Source: Acinetobacter sp. ANC 4558
GTDB taxonomy: Bacteria; Pseudomonadota; Gammaproteobacteria; Pseudomonadales; Moraxellaceae
Assembly: GCF_002135375.1 (NCBI RefSeq)
Contig: NZ_NEGH01000002.1
Coordinates: forward strand, 372,001 to 436,000
DNA: 64,000 nucleotides
Direction of reading: 5' to 3'
In this document: positions 17,068-25,411 of the stretch, piece after piece
Numbering within the stretch: the first letter of the stretch is position 1
How the letters are laid out: each line of letters starts with the position of its first letter
The notes under the pieces: model-generated
What the model saw: the letters and a program-made list of their open reading frames with translations, nothing else
Database searches by the model: none
What the model was told of the DNA's origin: nothing
Translations under genes and position numbers: made by a program

Positions 17068-17093
17068 AAAAACTCGCTTAAAGCGAGTTTTTT
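17068..17093 (+). terminator. Bidirectional terminator between panD and Nudix gene
   Basis: AAACTCGCTT and AAGCGAGTTT form a near loop-less palindromic hairpin flanked by A and T runs. It sits between the convergent ends of panD and the Nudix gene. Confidence 0.85.
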
Positions 17094-17100
17094 AACTCTA

Positions 17101-17508
17101 TTAAAAACTTCTACTGAACACTTGTCCTTGATAGTTTAAACAATCTTCTACACGAATTCGTTGCACTGCTGTTAATTCACTTAAATTAAACCATTTAAAT
17201 GCTGAATGTTCTGCACTTAACTGAAAAACTTCTGACTCATCTTTTATTGAGCATCTAAAAATAAAAGCATGTGATGTAACTGCTGCATGAAAATAAACTC
17301 CTGATAGATACTCAACTTGAATATGACAGTTTAACTCCTCAAAACACTCTCTAATTAACGCTTGATGAATTGTTTCCCCCATATCCAGTGCACCACCAGG
17401 TAAACCCCAAACACATTCAGCATAATTGGCTTTTAATAATAAGACTTGATTTTGCACATTCGTAATAACCGCATGTGAACTTAAACGATATAAATCATGA
17501 AATGCCAT
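17101..17508 (-). CDS. Nudix hydrolase
   Basis: A 135-residue Nudix-fold hydrolase. The Nudix box reads from Gly39: G-ALDMG-E45-TIHQALI-R53-E54-CF-E57-E58, matching GX5EX7REUXEE; the last box glycine is replaced by Asn60. Such enzymes cleave nucleoside diphosphate derivatives; the substrate cannot be told from sequence. The stop lies just beyond the panD terminator. Confidence 0.85.
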   Translation of the reverse strand: MAFHDLYRLSSHAVITNVQNQVLLLKANYAECVWGLPGGALDMGETIHQALIRECFEELNCHIQVEYLSGVYFHAAVTSHAFIFRCSIKDESEVFQLSAEHSAFKWFNLSELTAVQRIRVEDCLNYQGQVFSRSF

Positions 17509-17568
17509 TTCACTTTAACTCAAAGAGAAAAGTCTTATTAAAATTCAATGTCTCATTGAAATCAAAAA

Positions 17569-17991
17569 TTAATATGACTTTTCTAAGTTTTGTGGAACAG
17601 AAATATGCTGATGTGCTATTTTCCATTTTCCATGATTTTTTTGAAAACATAATGTTGTTCTACACCAAGGTAAATTTAAGAGCTTATCTGACTCAGCATG
17701 ATCAACTTTTGCATAGCAATGCATAAAGGCTAAATCAGATTCTACAAAAATTTTAATTTCTTTTCGGTATACACGCACATTATTCGCAAAATATGGCTTA
17801 TATTCCTGCCATAAATTCTTAAACTCACTAACCCCTTCAATTTGTGAACTTACATCAAATACTTGCATATTTCGTTCACATAGATCTGAAATTGCATATA
17901 TATCTAACTTCGCAATTGCATCATCCCATTGCTTTATTTTGAATAAAACTTCCTGTGCTAGATGCTCATCACCAATAAATACGACAGACAT
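17569..17991 (-). CDS. SnoaL/DUF4440-like (NTF2-fold) protein
   Basis: A 140-residue cytoplasmic protein with the pattern of NTF2-like SnoaL/YybH proteins: an N-terminal helix ending in DAIAKLDIYAISDLC, FKNLWQEYKPYF, and C-terminal beta strands ending in GKWKIAHQHIS. These are often ligand-binding or orphan enzymes. AAGGAAAGGGCT precedes the start. The DNA is AT-rich, like the neighbouring small genes. Function unknown. Confidence 0.7.
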   Translation of the reverse strand: MSVVFIGDEHLAQEVLFKIKQWDDAIAKLDIYAISDLCERNMQVFDVSSQIEGVSEFKNLWQEYKPYFANNVRVYRKEIKIFVESDLAFMHCYAKVDHAESDKLLNLPWCRTTLCFQKNHGKWKIAHQHISVPQNLEKSY

Positions 17992-18127
17992 AGCCCTTTC
18001 CTTGAAATGATTGACCTACTTTATACACTTATCACTAAACTTCATTTATAATTATACATATTAATATACACTATTTTAATAAAAATGATAAATAAATCAC
18101 ACTTTTATTATAAAATATCATTTATCT

Positions 18128-18706
18128 TCATAACTGTATGTCAATTATTTTCCATTTTAGCCACTGTGGTTCCAGCAAGACGTTAATTGAATGTGTTTGA
18201 TTGACGTCAATCATCACGGCAAATTGATTCCAAGAAAAAAAATTCCCATGTACGGTATTCTCTTTATTTACCTCAGTACTGGTTACTTTCTGAGATGAAG
18301 TATTTGTACGACTTTGCTTCTCTAAAGAGAATAAACCAATATCTTTTTGATACTTATTCACTAAATCTGATTGATATAATGCTTTTCCTTGTAAGAGCAA
18401 ACCAATTGTGGCTGGCGTAACAACCGTTTCAATTAATTGTGCTGAAATAACTTTATTTAATTTTTTTCCTAAAATTTCCGAATGATGATTTAAGTTATTC
18501 AAGCCCATATCTTGAGCAAATTTTTTCTCAAGTTGGATTTTTAAGCTTTTTTGAACACGAGGGAAATCTATATATCTTGCAATTTTTTGCTCATCATTTT
18601 GTTCAATGGCTTGTTTAATTTGATAAATAGACCAATAAGCAGAGCCAACCCAACAAAGGGCAAAAACAACACTACATAAAAGTATAACCGTTATAAATTT
18701 TTTCAT
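18128..18706 (-). CDS. DUF2939 family membrane-anchored protein
   Basis: A 192-residue protein with one N-terminal transmembrane helix or uncleaved signal (residues 4-24) followed by the DUF2939-type sequence YWSIYQIKQAIEQNDEQKIARYIDFPRVQKSLK. The remainder is presumably periplasmic. The family is common in Acinetobacter and Pseudomonas, with no assigned function that I know of. Confidence 0.75.
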   Translation of the reverse strand: MKKFITVILLCSVVFALCWVGSAYWSIYQIKQAIEQNDEQKIARYIDFPRVQKSLKIQLEKKFAQDMGLNNLNHHSEILGKKLNKVISAQLIETVVTPATIGLLLQGKALYQSDLVNKYQKDIGLFSLEKQSRTNTSSQKVTSTEVNKENTVHGNFFSWNQFAVMIDVNQTHSINVLLEPQWLKWKIIDIQL

Positions 18707-19004
18707 AAATTACATCTAAAAATATTAAAATCAAGAATACAGCGAATGCTATAAAATCGTTCTACAAGCATTCTATGAAAAATAAATTCTTTTGATGGTT
18801 AAATCTTGTATCAGAATGAAAGATTAACTTATTTGATAACTTATTTTATTTTAATGATCTTCGCTTAAATTCAAGCTTCTATATGATTTCACAAAAGTTT
18901 TAAAAATTGTTTATTCTATGTTTTTAAAATTCTAAAAATTTTAATTTGTACATTCGCTTCAATTTTAATCACTTCAACTCAAGCTTTAATCTATTTCAAA
19001 AATG
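18707..19004. other. Intergenic, no gene seen
   Basis: About 300 very AT-rich bases between the DUF2939 gene and the yjdM terminator. They hold the DUF2939 promoter region; I see no ORF with a ribosome-binding site and no stable hairpin. Confidence 0.6.
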
Positions 19005-19027
19005 TCGTATAGCATTTTACTATACGA
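19005..19027 (-). terminator. Terminator after yjdM
   Basis: TCGTATAG and CTATACGA form an 8-bp stem; on the minus strand it is followed by CATTTTTG, 10 bases beyond the yjdM stop. Confidence 0.65.
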
Positions 19028-19036
19028 CTTTGAATA

Positions 19037-19381
19037 TTATGCTTTTTTAACATATTCCGATTTTAATTTCATTGCACCAAAACCATCAATTTTACAATCA
19101 ATATCATGTCCATCCGCAGCATCAAACAATAAACGAATATTTTTAACTTTCGTTCCCACTTTAACTACAGATGATGAACCTTTAATTTTAAGATCTTTAA
19201 TTACGGTGACTGTATCACCATCCGTTAAAACATTACCATGTGCATCTTTAATGATTTCATTTACTTCTTGCTCTAAAATCTCTCCCTCTTTCCATTCATA
19301 TGAACATTCAGGGCAAATTAATAATGCTCCATCTTCGTAAGTATATTCTGATTGGCATTTTGGACAATGTGGTAAAGACAT
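19037..19381 (-). CDS. yjdM: Zinc-ribbon protein YjdM (PhnA family)
   Basis: A 114-residue protein with an N-terminal zinc ribbon (C6, C9 in [10 protein letters not shown] and C23, C26 in [10 protein letters not shown]) followed by the PhnA/YjdM domain ([23 protein letters not shown]). The name 'alkylphosphonate utilization protein' used for the family is historical; the function is not settled. GAGG lies 5 bases before the ATG. Confidence 0.92.
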   Translation of the reverse strand: MSLPHCPKCQSEYTYEDGALLICPECSYEWKEGEILEQEVNEIIKDAHGNVLTDGDTVTVIKDLKIKGSSSVVKVGTKVKNIRLLFDAADGHDIDCKIDGFGAMKLKSEYVKKA

Positions 19382-19449
19382 AAAAACCTCAAAAAAGGCA
19401 AATAATAGAAAATAAAGATTGAACTATAACATGATTTGGATATCCTATA

Positions 19450-19477
19450 AAAAAACCATATTTTAAATATGGTTTTT
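19450..19477 (-). terminator. Terminator after rraB
   Basis: AAAAACCATA and TATGGTTTTT form a stem around TTTTAAA, flanked by A/T runs; it lies about 50 bases beyond the rraB stop on the minus strand. Confidence 0.7.
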
Positions 19478-19524
19478 AGTATTAAACATCATAAAGTCTG
19501 TTTGATCGTTTCTTTTATTTTAAA

Positions 19525-19899
19525 TTAAATAGGTTGTTCATTTTCATCTAAATCATCATCATAAACATAGGCCATACATCCCCAACCGTCATACTCTCCT
19601 TGGAATTGAGTCGCGATTTTCGTAAACCAATCTTCTAAATCAACAATATCTTCATATTCTGGTTCCATATAGACATAAATGGTAATGAACCACTCATTGG
19701 TATCTTCATCTTGAAATAACGTAATTTTTTGTTCTTCACGTAATAAAAATAAAGCACATGTTTCAGCATTTTCTTGATTTTGAAATGCAATCGAATATTC
19801 AATTTCATGTGCTTCGGTTAAATCATCGCCATCTTCATACATTTGCCAAAGTACATTACCATTGTCATCATCTGGAAATTGTTCATAATCACGTGTCAT
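19525..19899 (-). CDS. rraB: RraB-like regulator of ribonuclease E
   Basis: A very acidic protein of 124 residues matching the RraB family, whose E. coli member binds the degradosome part of RNase E and dampens mRNA decay. Family-like segments are FPDDDNGNVLWQM near the start, EIEYSIAF and the C-terminal YDGWGCMAY. Two ATGs are adjacent; I prefer the second (19899) because AAGGA is then 6-7 bases away, but 19902 is possible. It is encoded singly between terminators. Confidence 0.85.
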   Translation of the reverse strand: MTRDYEQFPDDDNGNVLWQMYEDGDDLTEAHEIEYSIAFQNQENAETCALFLLREEQKITLFQDEDTNEWFITIYVYMEPEYEDIVDLEDWFTKIATQFQGEYDGWGCMAYVYDDDLDENEQPI

Positions 19900-20061
19900 C
19901 ATTTTTCCTTGTTTTTGGTTCCATATTGCTTTAAGAATAAACTAGCTTAAAATTATGTCAATTTAACGATAATCTCTCCAGAGATCAATACAGATTAGTA
20001 AATCTCACTATCCATATGTTTTTATTTAAAATAATTTAAATCTTTCATCATAATTTATATT

Positions 20062-20727
20062 TTAAAATGGTACTTGAATATTAATTTCAACTGGTAATCC
20101 ACTTAAAGGCTGAGTGAATGCTAAATAATTAGCATGAAGCGCCATTCTATTTAATCGACTCTGCTTTGGGTCTGGATGATAAAGTTTATCCCCTGTAATT
20201 GGATGACCAATATGCATCATATGCACACGAAGTTGATGTGATCGTCCAGTTATTGGAGTTAATAAAACACGTGTAATCGCTTCAATGTGATTATATTCTA
20301 AAGCTCGATACAAAGTTTTTGCAGGTTTTCCTAATTCATAATGCACGATTTGCCTTGGTCTATTTTCCCAATCTGTAATTAAAGGTACTTCTACACTTCC
20401 CTCATTTTCAAGTTGCCCTTGTACCAATGCCGTATAATTTTTGCTTACAGTCCGTGCTTGAAACATTTTACTAACTGCAACCTCTGCATCTCGATGTTTT
20501 GCAAACATCAAAATGCCTGAAGTTGCCATATCTAAACGATGAGTGATTTTTGCCAACGGATATTTTTCTAATACTCTTAAATAGGCACTATCATGATGTT
20601 CTGGTAAACGTCCTGGTACTGACAATAATCCTGCTGGTTTTTCAATGACAACCAAGTCTTCATCCTCATAGATAATTACTAAAGGTTCTTGAGGTGGCAT
20701 ATACACAAAATGATCATCTAATGACAT
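20062..20727 (-). CDS. rluA: RluA-family pseudouridine synthase
   Basis: A 221-residue pseudouridine synthase without an S4 domain, like E. coli RluA, which modifies 23S rRNA U746 and tRNA U32. The catalytic motif HRLDMATSGILMFAK (Asp near residue 66) is of the RluA type rather than RluC/D (KDTSG), and GRSHQLRVH is present near residue 163. The exact targets are inferred from family. It ends about 160 bases from rraB and has a long upstream region containing a possible RNA. Confidence 0.9.
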   Translation of the reverse strand: MSLDDHFVYMPPQEPLVIIYEDEDLVVIEKPAGLLSVPGRLPEHHDSAYLRVLEKYPLAKITHRLDMATSGILMFAKHRDAEVAVSKMFQARTVSKNYTALVQGQLENEGSVEVPLITDWENRPRQIVHYELGKPAKTLYRALEYNHIEAITRVLLTPITGRSHQLRVHMMHIGHPITGDKLYHPDPKQSRLNRMALHANYLAFTQPLSGLPVEINIQVPF

Positions 20728-20934
20728 GAAAAAAACAGCATAAAATAGAAAGATGGCAAAGTATCAAGAGCATGAATGCCTGTCAAATGAAGAAGTAAAA
20801 AACATGGTTTTAGAGGAAATATAAATTGATATTTTAAAAGTAGATATGTTGTTATAAGTAGTTAATTTTTAAAGGTGTTGGGAAAAACGTTAAATTTGTT
20901 TACTTCAACTATCATCACTTTGTAAGTTATGATC

Positions 20935-21110
20935 CTATTGCCTATAAACTTCTGGTTTATAGCGTTCTAAGCCGAATCGAGACCTTTTGGGTAAGTACTG
21001 CTCTCGCGTTTTGCGCCGCTCACAGCATGCTACTCTTTTCGATTCCCGTCACACCCTTGAGATATATAATAACGAGAGTCGATTGGAATTAATTACCGAA
21101 GATTTAGATT
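20935..21110 (+). ncRNA. Possible structured RNA upstream of rluA
   Basis: The 580-base gap between rluA and the zinc-ribbon gene contains about 150 bases that are clearly less AT-rich than the rest and rich in pairing. CTATAAAC/GTTTATAG makes an 8-bp hairpin at about 20943-20963, GAATCGA (20974-20980) can pair with TCGATTC (21039-21045), with further short stems inside, and a T-rich tract follows from about 21108. A weak promoter (TATGAT at 20928-20933) lies just upstream. No ORF is evident. It does not show the diagnostic motifs of tmRNA, 4.5S RNA or, as far as I can tell, 6S RNA. Strand and ends are uncertain. Confidence 0.4.
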
Positions 21111-21231
21111 TTTTTGTTTTTTTTAATATTTTTTTCCCAAAAAAATAAATATTGAAGAATTATTTTTCATATTCAAAAGATATTTAATAATATTTTAGAT
21201 ATTATCGCTCATTTAAAGAAATTTTATTCAA

Positions 21232-21267
21232 AAAAAATTAAAAGCCCTATGGGATACATAGGGCTTT
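21232..21267 (-). terminator. Terminator after the zinc-ribbon gene
   Basis: AAAGCCCTAT and ATAGGGCTTT form a 10-bp stem; on the minus strand it is followed by TAATTTTTTTTG. A smaller hairpin, CAGAAATCCTG, lies between it and the gene. Confidence 0.8.
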
Positions 21268-21307
21268 AATTGAAAAACAGGATTTCTGTTTTTTTTATTC
21301 GTGTTAT

Positions 21308-21451
21308 TTAAGCAACCATATTTTTATATTGAGTGCATAAACATTTGGTACACGGCGGTAAGCGGTCTGTACCAATTTCTAGGTAGACACGATGTCCACA
21401 TTTCACACAAAAATAAAAGCCTGTTCCGGGTCTTTCGCCAGCAGTTACCAT
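21308..21451 (-). CDS. Small zinc-ribbon protein, 47 residues
   Basis: A short minus-strand gene encoding MVTAGERPGTGFYFCVKCGH and onward, with two metal-binding pairs, C15-x2-C18 and C34-x2-C37 (plus C39), and the conserved-looking TAGERPG start and RLPPCTKC segment of small bacterial zinc-ribbon/rubredoxin-like proteins. GGAG lies 7 bases before the ATG and a strong terminator follows, so it is a genuine monocistronic gene although very short. Its cellular role is unknown to me. Confidence 0.85.
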   Translation of the reverse strand: MVTAGERPGTGFYFCVKCGHRVYLEIGTDRLPPCTKCLCTQYKNMVA

Positions 21452-21670
21452 CTTTTTTCTCCATGTGGTTTAGAAATGGTAGAGCTAGTATATATAATTT
21501 ATGATGAATGTCTATTGATCATTTCGACAAATGATAATGAAATTTCGGCTAAGTACTATTTCGTAGAGAAATTAATCTATCAGAAAGCTTTTTAGATATA
21601 AACTAAATAAAAAACCAAATACTACTCCTCTCATGTCCCCCATATTAAAAAAAACATATAAACCACTACA
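21452..21670. other. Intergenic, no gene seen
   Basis: AT-rich sequence between the zinc-ribbon gene and the acnD terminator. It holds the zinc-ribbon promoter region; plus-strand open frames here overlap the zinc-ribbon gene and lack ribosome-binding sites. Confidence 0.5.
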
Positions 21671-21705
21671 AAAAAAATAAAGCCATATTCAAAAGATATG
21701 ACTTT
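21671..21705 (-). terminator. Terminator after acnD
   Basis: On the minus strand AAAGTCATAT pairs with ATATGGCTTT (one mismatch) and is followed by ATTTTTTTT, 30 bases past the acnD stop. Confidence 0.7.
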
Positions 21706-21734
21706 ATGCGTGTTATCAATAATACTATTTATAA

Positions 21735-24341
21735 TTAATCAATACTTCCTTCTAAAAAATCTTGCGCGAAGCGTTGCAATACTCCACCTGCTTCATATAC
21801 ATGTACTTCTTCTTCCGTATCCAGACGACAAGTCACAGGAACTTCAATGATTTGGCTTTTCCCATCTTCCGTTGAACGCTCTATCACCAATGTTAAATCT
21901 GAACGTGGTGCAATATTTCCAATGACACTATAAAGCTCTGTACCATCTAATTTTAATGTTTTACGATCTGTACCTATTTTAAACTCTAGTGGCAATACAC
22001 CCATTCCAACAAGATTCGTACGATGAATACGCTCAAACCCTTCTGCCACAATAACTTCTACCCCAGCTAAACGCACTCCTTTAGCTGCCCAATCTCGACT
22101 TGAACCTTGACCATAATCTTTCCCTGCAATAATAATTAATGGCTGTTTGCGATTCATATAAATTTCAATCGCTTCCCACATTCGCATGACTTCACCTTCA
22201 GGCTCTACACGTGCTTTAGAACCTTGTTTTATGGTGCCATCCGAACGAACCACCATTTCGTTATAAAGTTTTGGATTGGCTAAAGTTGCGCGTTGTGCAG
22301 TTAAATGATCACCCCGATGTGTTGCATATGAGTTGAAATCTTCCTCAGGAACTCCCATTTTCGCCAAATACTCTCCCGAAGCACTATCCAATACAATTGC
22401 ATTTGATGGCGATAAATGGTCAGTGGTAATATTATCGCCCAAAATAGCCAATGGCCGCATATTGGCTAAGGTACGTGGTGCAGCCAAAGCGCCCTCCCAA
22501 TAAGGAGGACGGCGAATATATGTACTTTGAGGTCGCCAGTCATATAGTGGGCTTGCTGCTTTTTTATTTTGCCCTAAATCAAACATTGGAATATAGACTT
22601 TACGAAATTGCTCAGGTTTTACTGAGGTCTTAACCAGAGCATCAATCTCTTCATCAGATGGCCAAATATCTTTTAAATAAATAGGCTGACCATTTTGATC
22701 TGTGCCCAATATATCATTTTCAATATCAAAACGAATTGTCCCCGCAATCGCATAAGCAACAACCAATGGTGGAGAAGCTAAAAATGCTTGCTTGGCATAA
22801 GGGTGAATTCGACCATCAAAATTACGGTTACCAGAAAGTACGGCTGTTGTATATAAATCACGATCGATAATTTCTTGCTGAATTTGTGAATCAAGTGCAC
22901 CAGACATCCCATTACATGTGGTACATGCATAGGCCACAATGCCAAACCCAAGGCGTTCTAAATCTTTTAATACTCCTGCCTCTTCTAAATACAGAGCAGC
23001 AGCTTTAGAACCAGGTGCAAATGAAGACTTGACCCAAGGTTTACGTATCAGTCCAAGTGCATTCGCTTTACGTGCCAATAAACCAGCCGCAACTGTATTT
23101 CTTGGATTAGAAGTATTCGTACAAGACGTAATAGCCGCAATAATAATTGCGCCATCAGGCATTAAACCATCTGTTCGATTTTCTACAATTCCTGCGATGC
23201 CGTTTGCTTTTAAATCTGTAGTAGATACACGTGCATGTGGATTCGAGGGACCTGCAATATTACGAGTTACAGTTGATAAATCAAAACGTAATATTCGTGG
23301 ATATTTTGCTTGAGTCATCTGACTTGCCCAAAGCCCAATTGTTTTCGCGTAAGTTTCAACTAATTTTACTTGTTCAGCATCACGCCCTGTTAGCGTCAAA
23401 TAATCGAGCGTATTCTGATCGATATAGAACATAGCTGCAGTTGCACCATATTCTGGGGTCATATTCGAAATTGTAGCGCGATCACCCACAGACATACTTT
23501 CAGCACCTTCGCCAAAAAATTCTAAATATGCCCCGACCACACGTGCTTTACGTAAAAATTCAGTCAATGCTAAAACGATATCCGTTGCAGTAATTCCTGC
23601 TTGTCTTTGACCAATTAATTCGACGCCTATCATATCTGGTAAACGCATCCAAGATGCACGTCCAAGCATCACATTTTCTGCTTCCAGTCCACCAACACCA
23701 ATGGAAATAACACCAAGTGCATCCGTATGCGGCGTATGCGAATCAGTCCCTACACATGTATCCGGAAAGGCAATACCATCGCGACTTTGTATCACAGGAG
23801 ACATTTTTTCTAAATTTATTTGATGCATAATCCCATTTCCAGCAGGAATCACATCTACATTTTCAACTGCTGTTTTGGTCCATTCAATAAAATGAAATCG
23901 ATCTTCATTACGACGATCTTCAACAGCACGATTTTTTTCAAAAGCCTCGGGATCAAACCCACCATACTCAACAGCTAAAGAGTGATCTACAATTAACTGG
24001 GTAGGCACCACTGGATTGACCTTCGCTGGATCTCCACCTTGATCGGCAATCGCATCACGTAAACCTGCTAAATCGACCAAAGCAGTTTGACCTAAAATAT
24101 CATGGCATACCACACGAGCGGGATACCATGGAAAATCATGATCCTGCTTTTGATAAATCAATTCTTTTAATGATTGCTCTAAAATTTGAGAGTTACAGCG
24201 ACGTACTAATTGCTCAGCAAGAACCTTTGACGTGTAGGGAAGTTTCTCATATGCGCCTGGTTGAATATCTTCAATGGCTTGATGGACATCAAAATATTCT
24301 AACTGGGTTCCTTGCAGTGGTTTACGGTAATTGTTATTCAT
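21735..24341 (-). CDS. acnD: Fe/S-dependent 2-methylisocitrate dehydratase AcnD
   Basis: An aconitase-superfamily enzyme of 868 residues. The N-terminus (RKPLQGTQLEYFDVHQAIE... QPGAYEKLPYTSKVLAE) and overall length fit AcnD, which dehydrates 2-methylcitrate in the methylcitrate cycle of propionate breakdown, rather than AcnA (about 890-920 residues). The [4Fe-4S] ligands are seen in SCTNTSNPRNT (near residue 407) and ACTTCNG (near 472 and 475). The swivel domain includes YGQGSSRDWAAKG. Unusually, no prpB, prpC or prpF is adjacent; it stands alone between a zinc-ribbon gene and ygfZ. It may therefore serve as a general aconitase; activity cannot be decided by sequence. Confidence 0.85.
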   Translation of the reverse strand: MNNNYRKPLQGTQLEYFDVHQAIEDIQPGAYEKLPYTSKVLAEQLVRRCNSQILEQSLKELIYQKQDHDFPWYPARVVCHDILGQTALVDLAGLRDAIADQGGDPAKVNPVVPTQLIVDHSLAVEYGGFDPEAFEKNRAVEDRRNEDRFHFIEWTKTAVENVDVIPAGNGIMHQINLEKMSPVIQSRDGIAFPDTCVGTDSHTPHTDALGVISIGVGGLEAENVMLGRASWMRLPDMIGVELIGQRQAGITATDIVLALTEFLRKARVVGAYLEFFGEGAESMSVGDRATISNMTPEYGATAAMFYIDQNTLDYLTLTGRDAEQVKLVETYAKTIGLWASQMTQAKYPRILRFDLSTVTRNIAGPSNPHARVSTTDLKANGIAGIVENRTDGLMPDGAIIIAAITSCTNTSNPRNTVAAGLLARKANALGLIRKPWVKSSFAPGSKAAALYLEEAGVLKDLERLGFGIVAYACTTCNGMSGALDSQIQQEIIDRDLYTTAVLSGNRNFDGRIHPYAKQAFLASPPLVVAYAIAGTIRFDIENDILGTDQNGQPIYLKDIWPSDEEIDALVKTSVKPEQFRKVYIPMFDLGQNKKAASPLYDWRPQSTYIRRPPYWEGALAAPRTLANMRPLAILGDNITTDHLSPSNAIVLDSASGEYLAKMGVPEEDFNSYATHRGDHLTAQRATLANPKLYNEMVVRSDGTIKQGSKARVEPEGEVMRMWEAIEIYMNRKQPLIIIAGKDYGQGSSRDWAAKGVRLAGVEVIVAEGFERIHRTNLVGMGVLPLEFKIGTDRKTLKLDGTELYSVIGNIAPRSDLTLVIERSTEDGKSQIIEVPVTCRLDTEEEVHVYEAGGVLQRFAQDFLEGSID

Positions 24342-24589
24342 AGCTTTCCTGCCCTCTATTCATCAAAGTTTGATGTTCACTATTTTTGTGACTCAAGCAG
24401 AATACTACACTGCTCAAACAACATTTCCCAAATTATATATATTTCAAATAGTTATTATATTTTTTCATTACTTTGAAGCTTTATATGTCCTAAATAATAA
24501 AAAAATCATTGAAAAACTGTATTTTTTTTTAAAATAGCGGAAAATAGATTCCATTCTTTAGTATTAGATATCGTGATAGAGATTAAAAA

Positions 24590-25315
24590 ATGAGCGCACT
24601 CACATTTTCTTCGTTTACTCTGCAAGGTGTAGATGCACAAAAATTTCTTCAAGGACAAGTAACCCTCAATGTGGAACAACTTGCTGAAAATGAAACACGT
24701 TATACTGGTATTTGCAATTTAAAAGGTCGTTTACAATTTGGATTTTGGTTAAAAAAAATCAATGCTGAACACTTTGAAATTATTTCAGTCTCAGACTTAG
24801 CTGAAGAACTCGCTAAACATATTAAAAAGTTTGGCGCATTTTCCAAAATGAAACTTGAAGAATCTGGATTCGTCTATCCTGTCATTCAAGGTTTACACAC
24901 CGAATTCTCAGCAACCCAAACTGATATTCAACATTGGCAATTACAAGCGATTGAATCTGGTCAAGCATGGATTAGTGCAGTTACTTCTCAAGAGTTTCAG
25001 CCTCAAGAATTACGTTTGCACCAACGAGAAGGTGTACATTATGACAAAGGCTGTTATTTAGGACAGGAAATTGTTGCTCGACTTTGGTTTAAGGCGAAAC
25101 CAAAACACTGGCTACACCTGATACAAGCACAAGGTGATGCTCCAACACCTGCAACAAAGTTAAGTAATGACGTTGAAATTGTAAATAGCATTTCAATTGA
25201 TCATGGATATAAAGCACTCGTTATTGCAAAACCTGCTGCGCTTGAAGCACTTGATTTACAAATTTTAGATTTACCTGAAGCCTTAAATGGTGATGTTGCA
25301 AGACCACAAACTTAA
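24590..25315 (+). CDS. ygfZ: Folate-binding protein YgfZ
   Basis: A tetrahydrofolate-dependent protein that helps make or repair Fe-S clusters, as in MiaB. The family motif KGCYLGQE lies at residues 153-160 with the key Cys155. At 241 residues it is shorter than E. coli YgfZ (326), lacking much of the C-terminal domain, as is usual in Acinetobacter and relatives. It is divergent from the Fe-S enzyme AcnD. Confidence 0.9.
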   Translation: MSALTFSSFTLQGVDAQKFLQGQVTLNVEQLAENETRYTGICNLKGRLQFGFWLKKINAEHFEIISVSDLAEELAKHIKKFGAFSKMKLEESGFVYPVIQGLHTEFSATQTDIQHWQLQAIESGQAWISAVTSQEFQPQELRLHQREGVHYDKGCYLGQEIVARLWFKAKPKHWLHLIQAQGDAPTPATKLSNDVEIVNSISIDHGYKALVIAKPAALEALDLQILDLPEALNGDVARPQT

Positions 25316-25332
25316 ATTAATCACAATCAATG

Positions 25333-25371
25333 AAGCAATAATGATTTTTGAGATATCATTATTGCTTTTTT
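25333..25371 (+). terminator. Terminator after ygfZ
   Basis: AAGCAATAATGAT pairs perfectly with ATCATTATTGCTT (13 bp), followed by TTTTTA. Confidence 0.85.
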
Positions 25372-25411
25372 ATTTCACCACCATTTTCGCACATCAATCA
25401 GTATAATTTCA

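Noticed and set aside
21030-21055. TTCGATTCCCG resembling a tRNA T-arm
   Set aside because: The 5' half of the T-stem does not pair and there is no D-arm, anticodon arm or acceptor stem, so it is not a tRNA or a clear tRNA fragment.
21301-21595. Two overlapping plus-strand open frames of 67 codons
   Set aside because: They lie antisense to the 47-residue zinc-ribbon gene and have no ribosome-binding site or family-like sequence.
22939-23434. Plus-strand open frames opposite acnD (124 and 67 codons)
   Set aside because: Shadows of conserved acnD coding sequence; translations show no family features.
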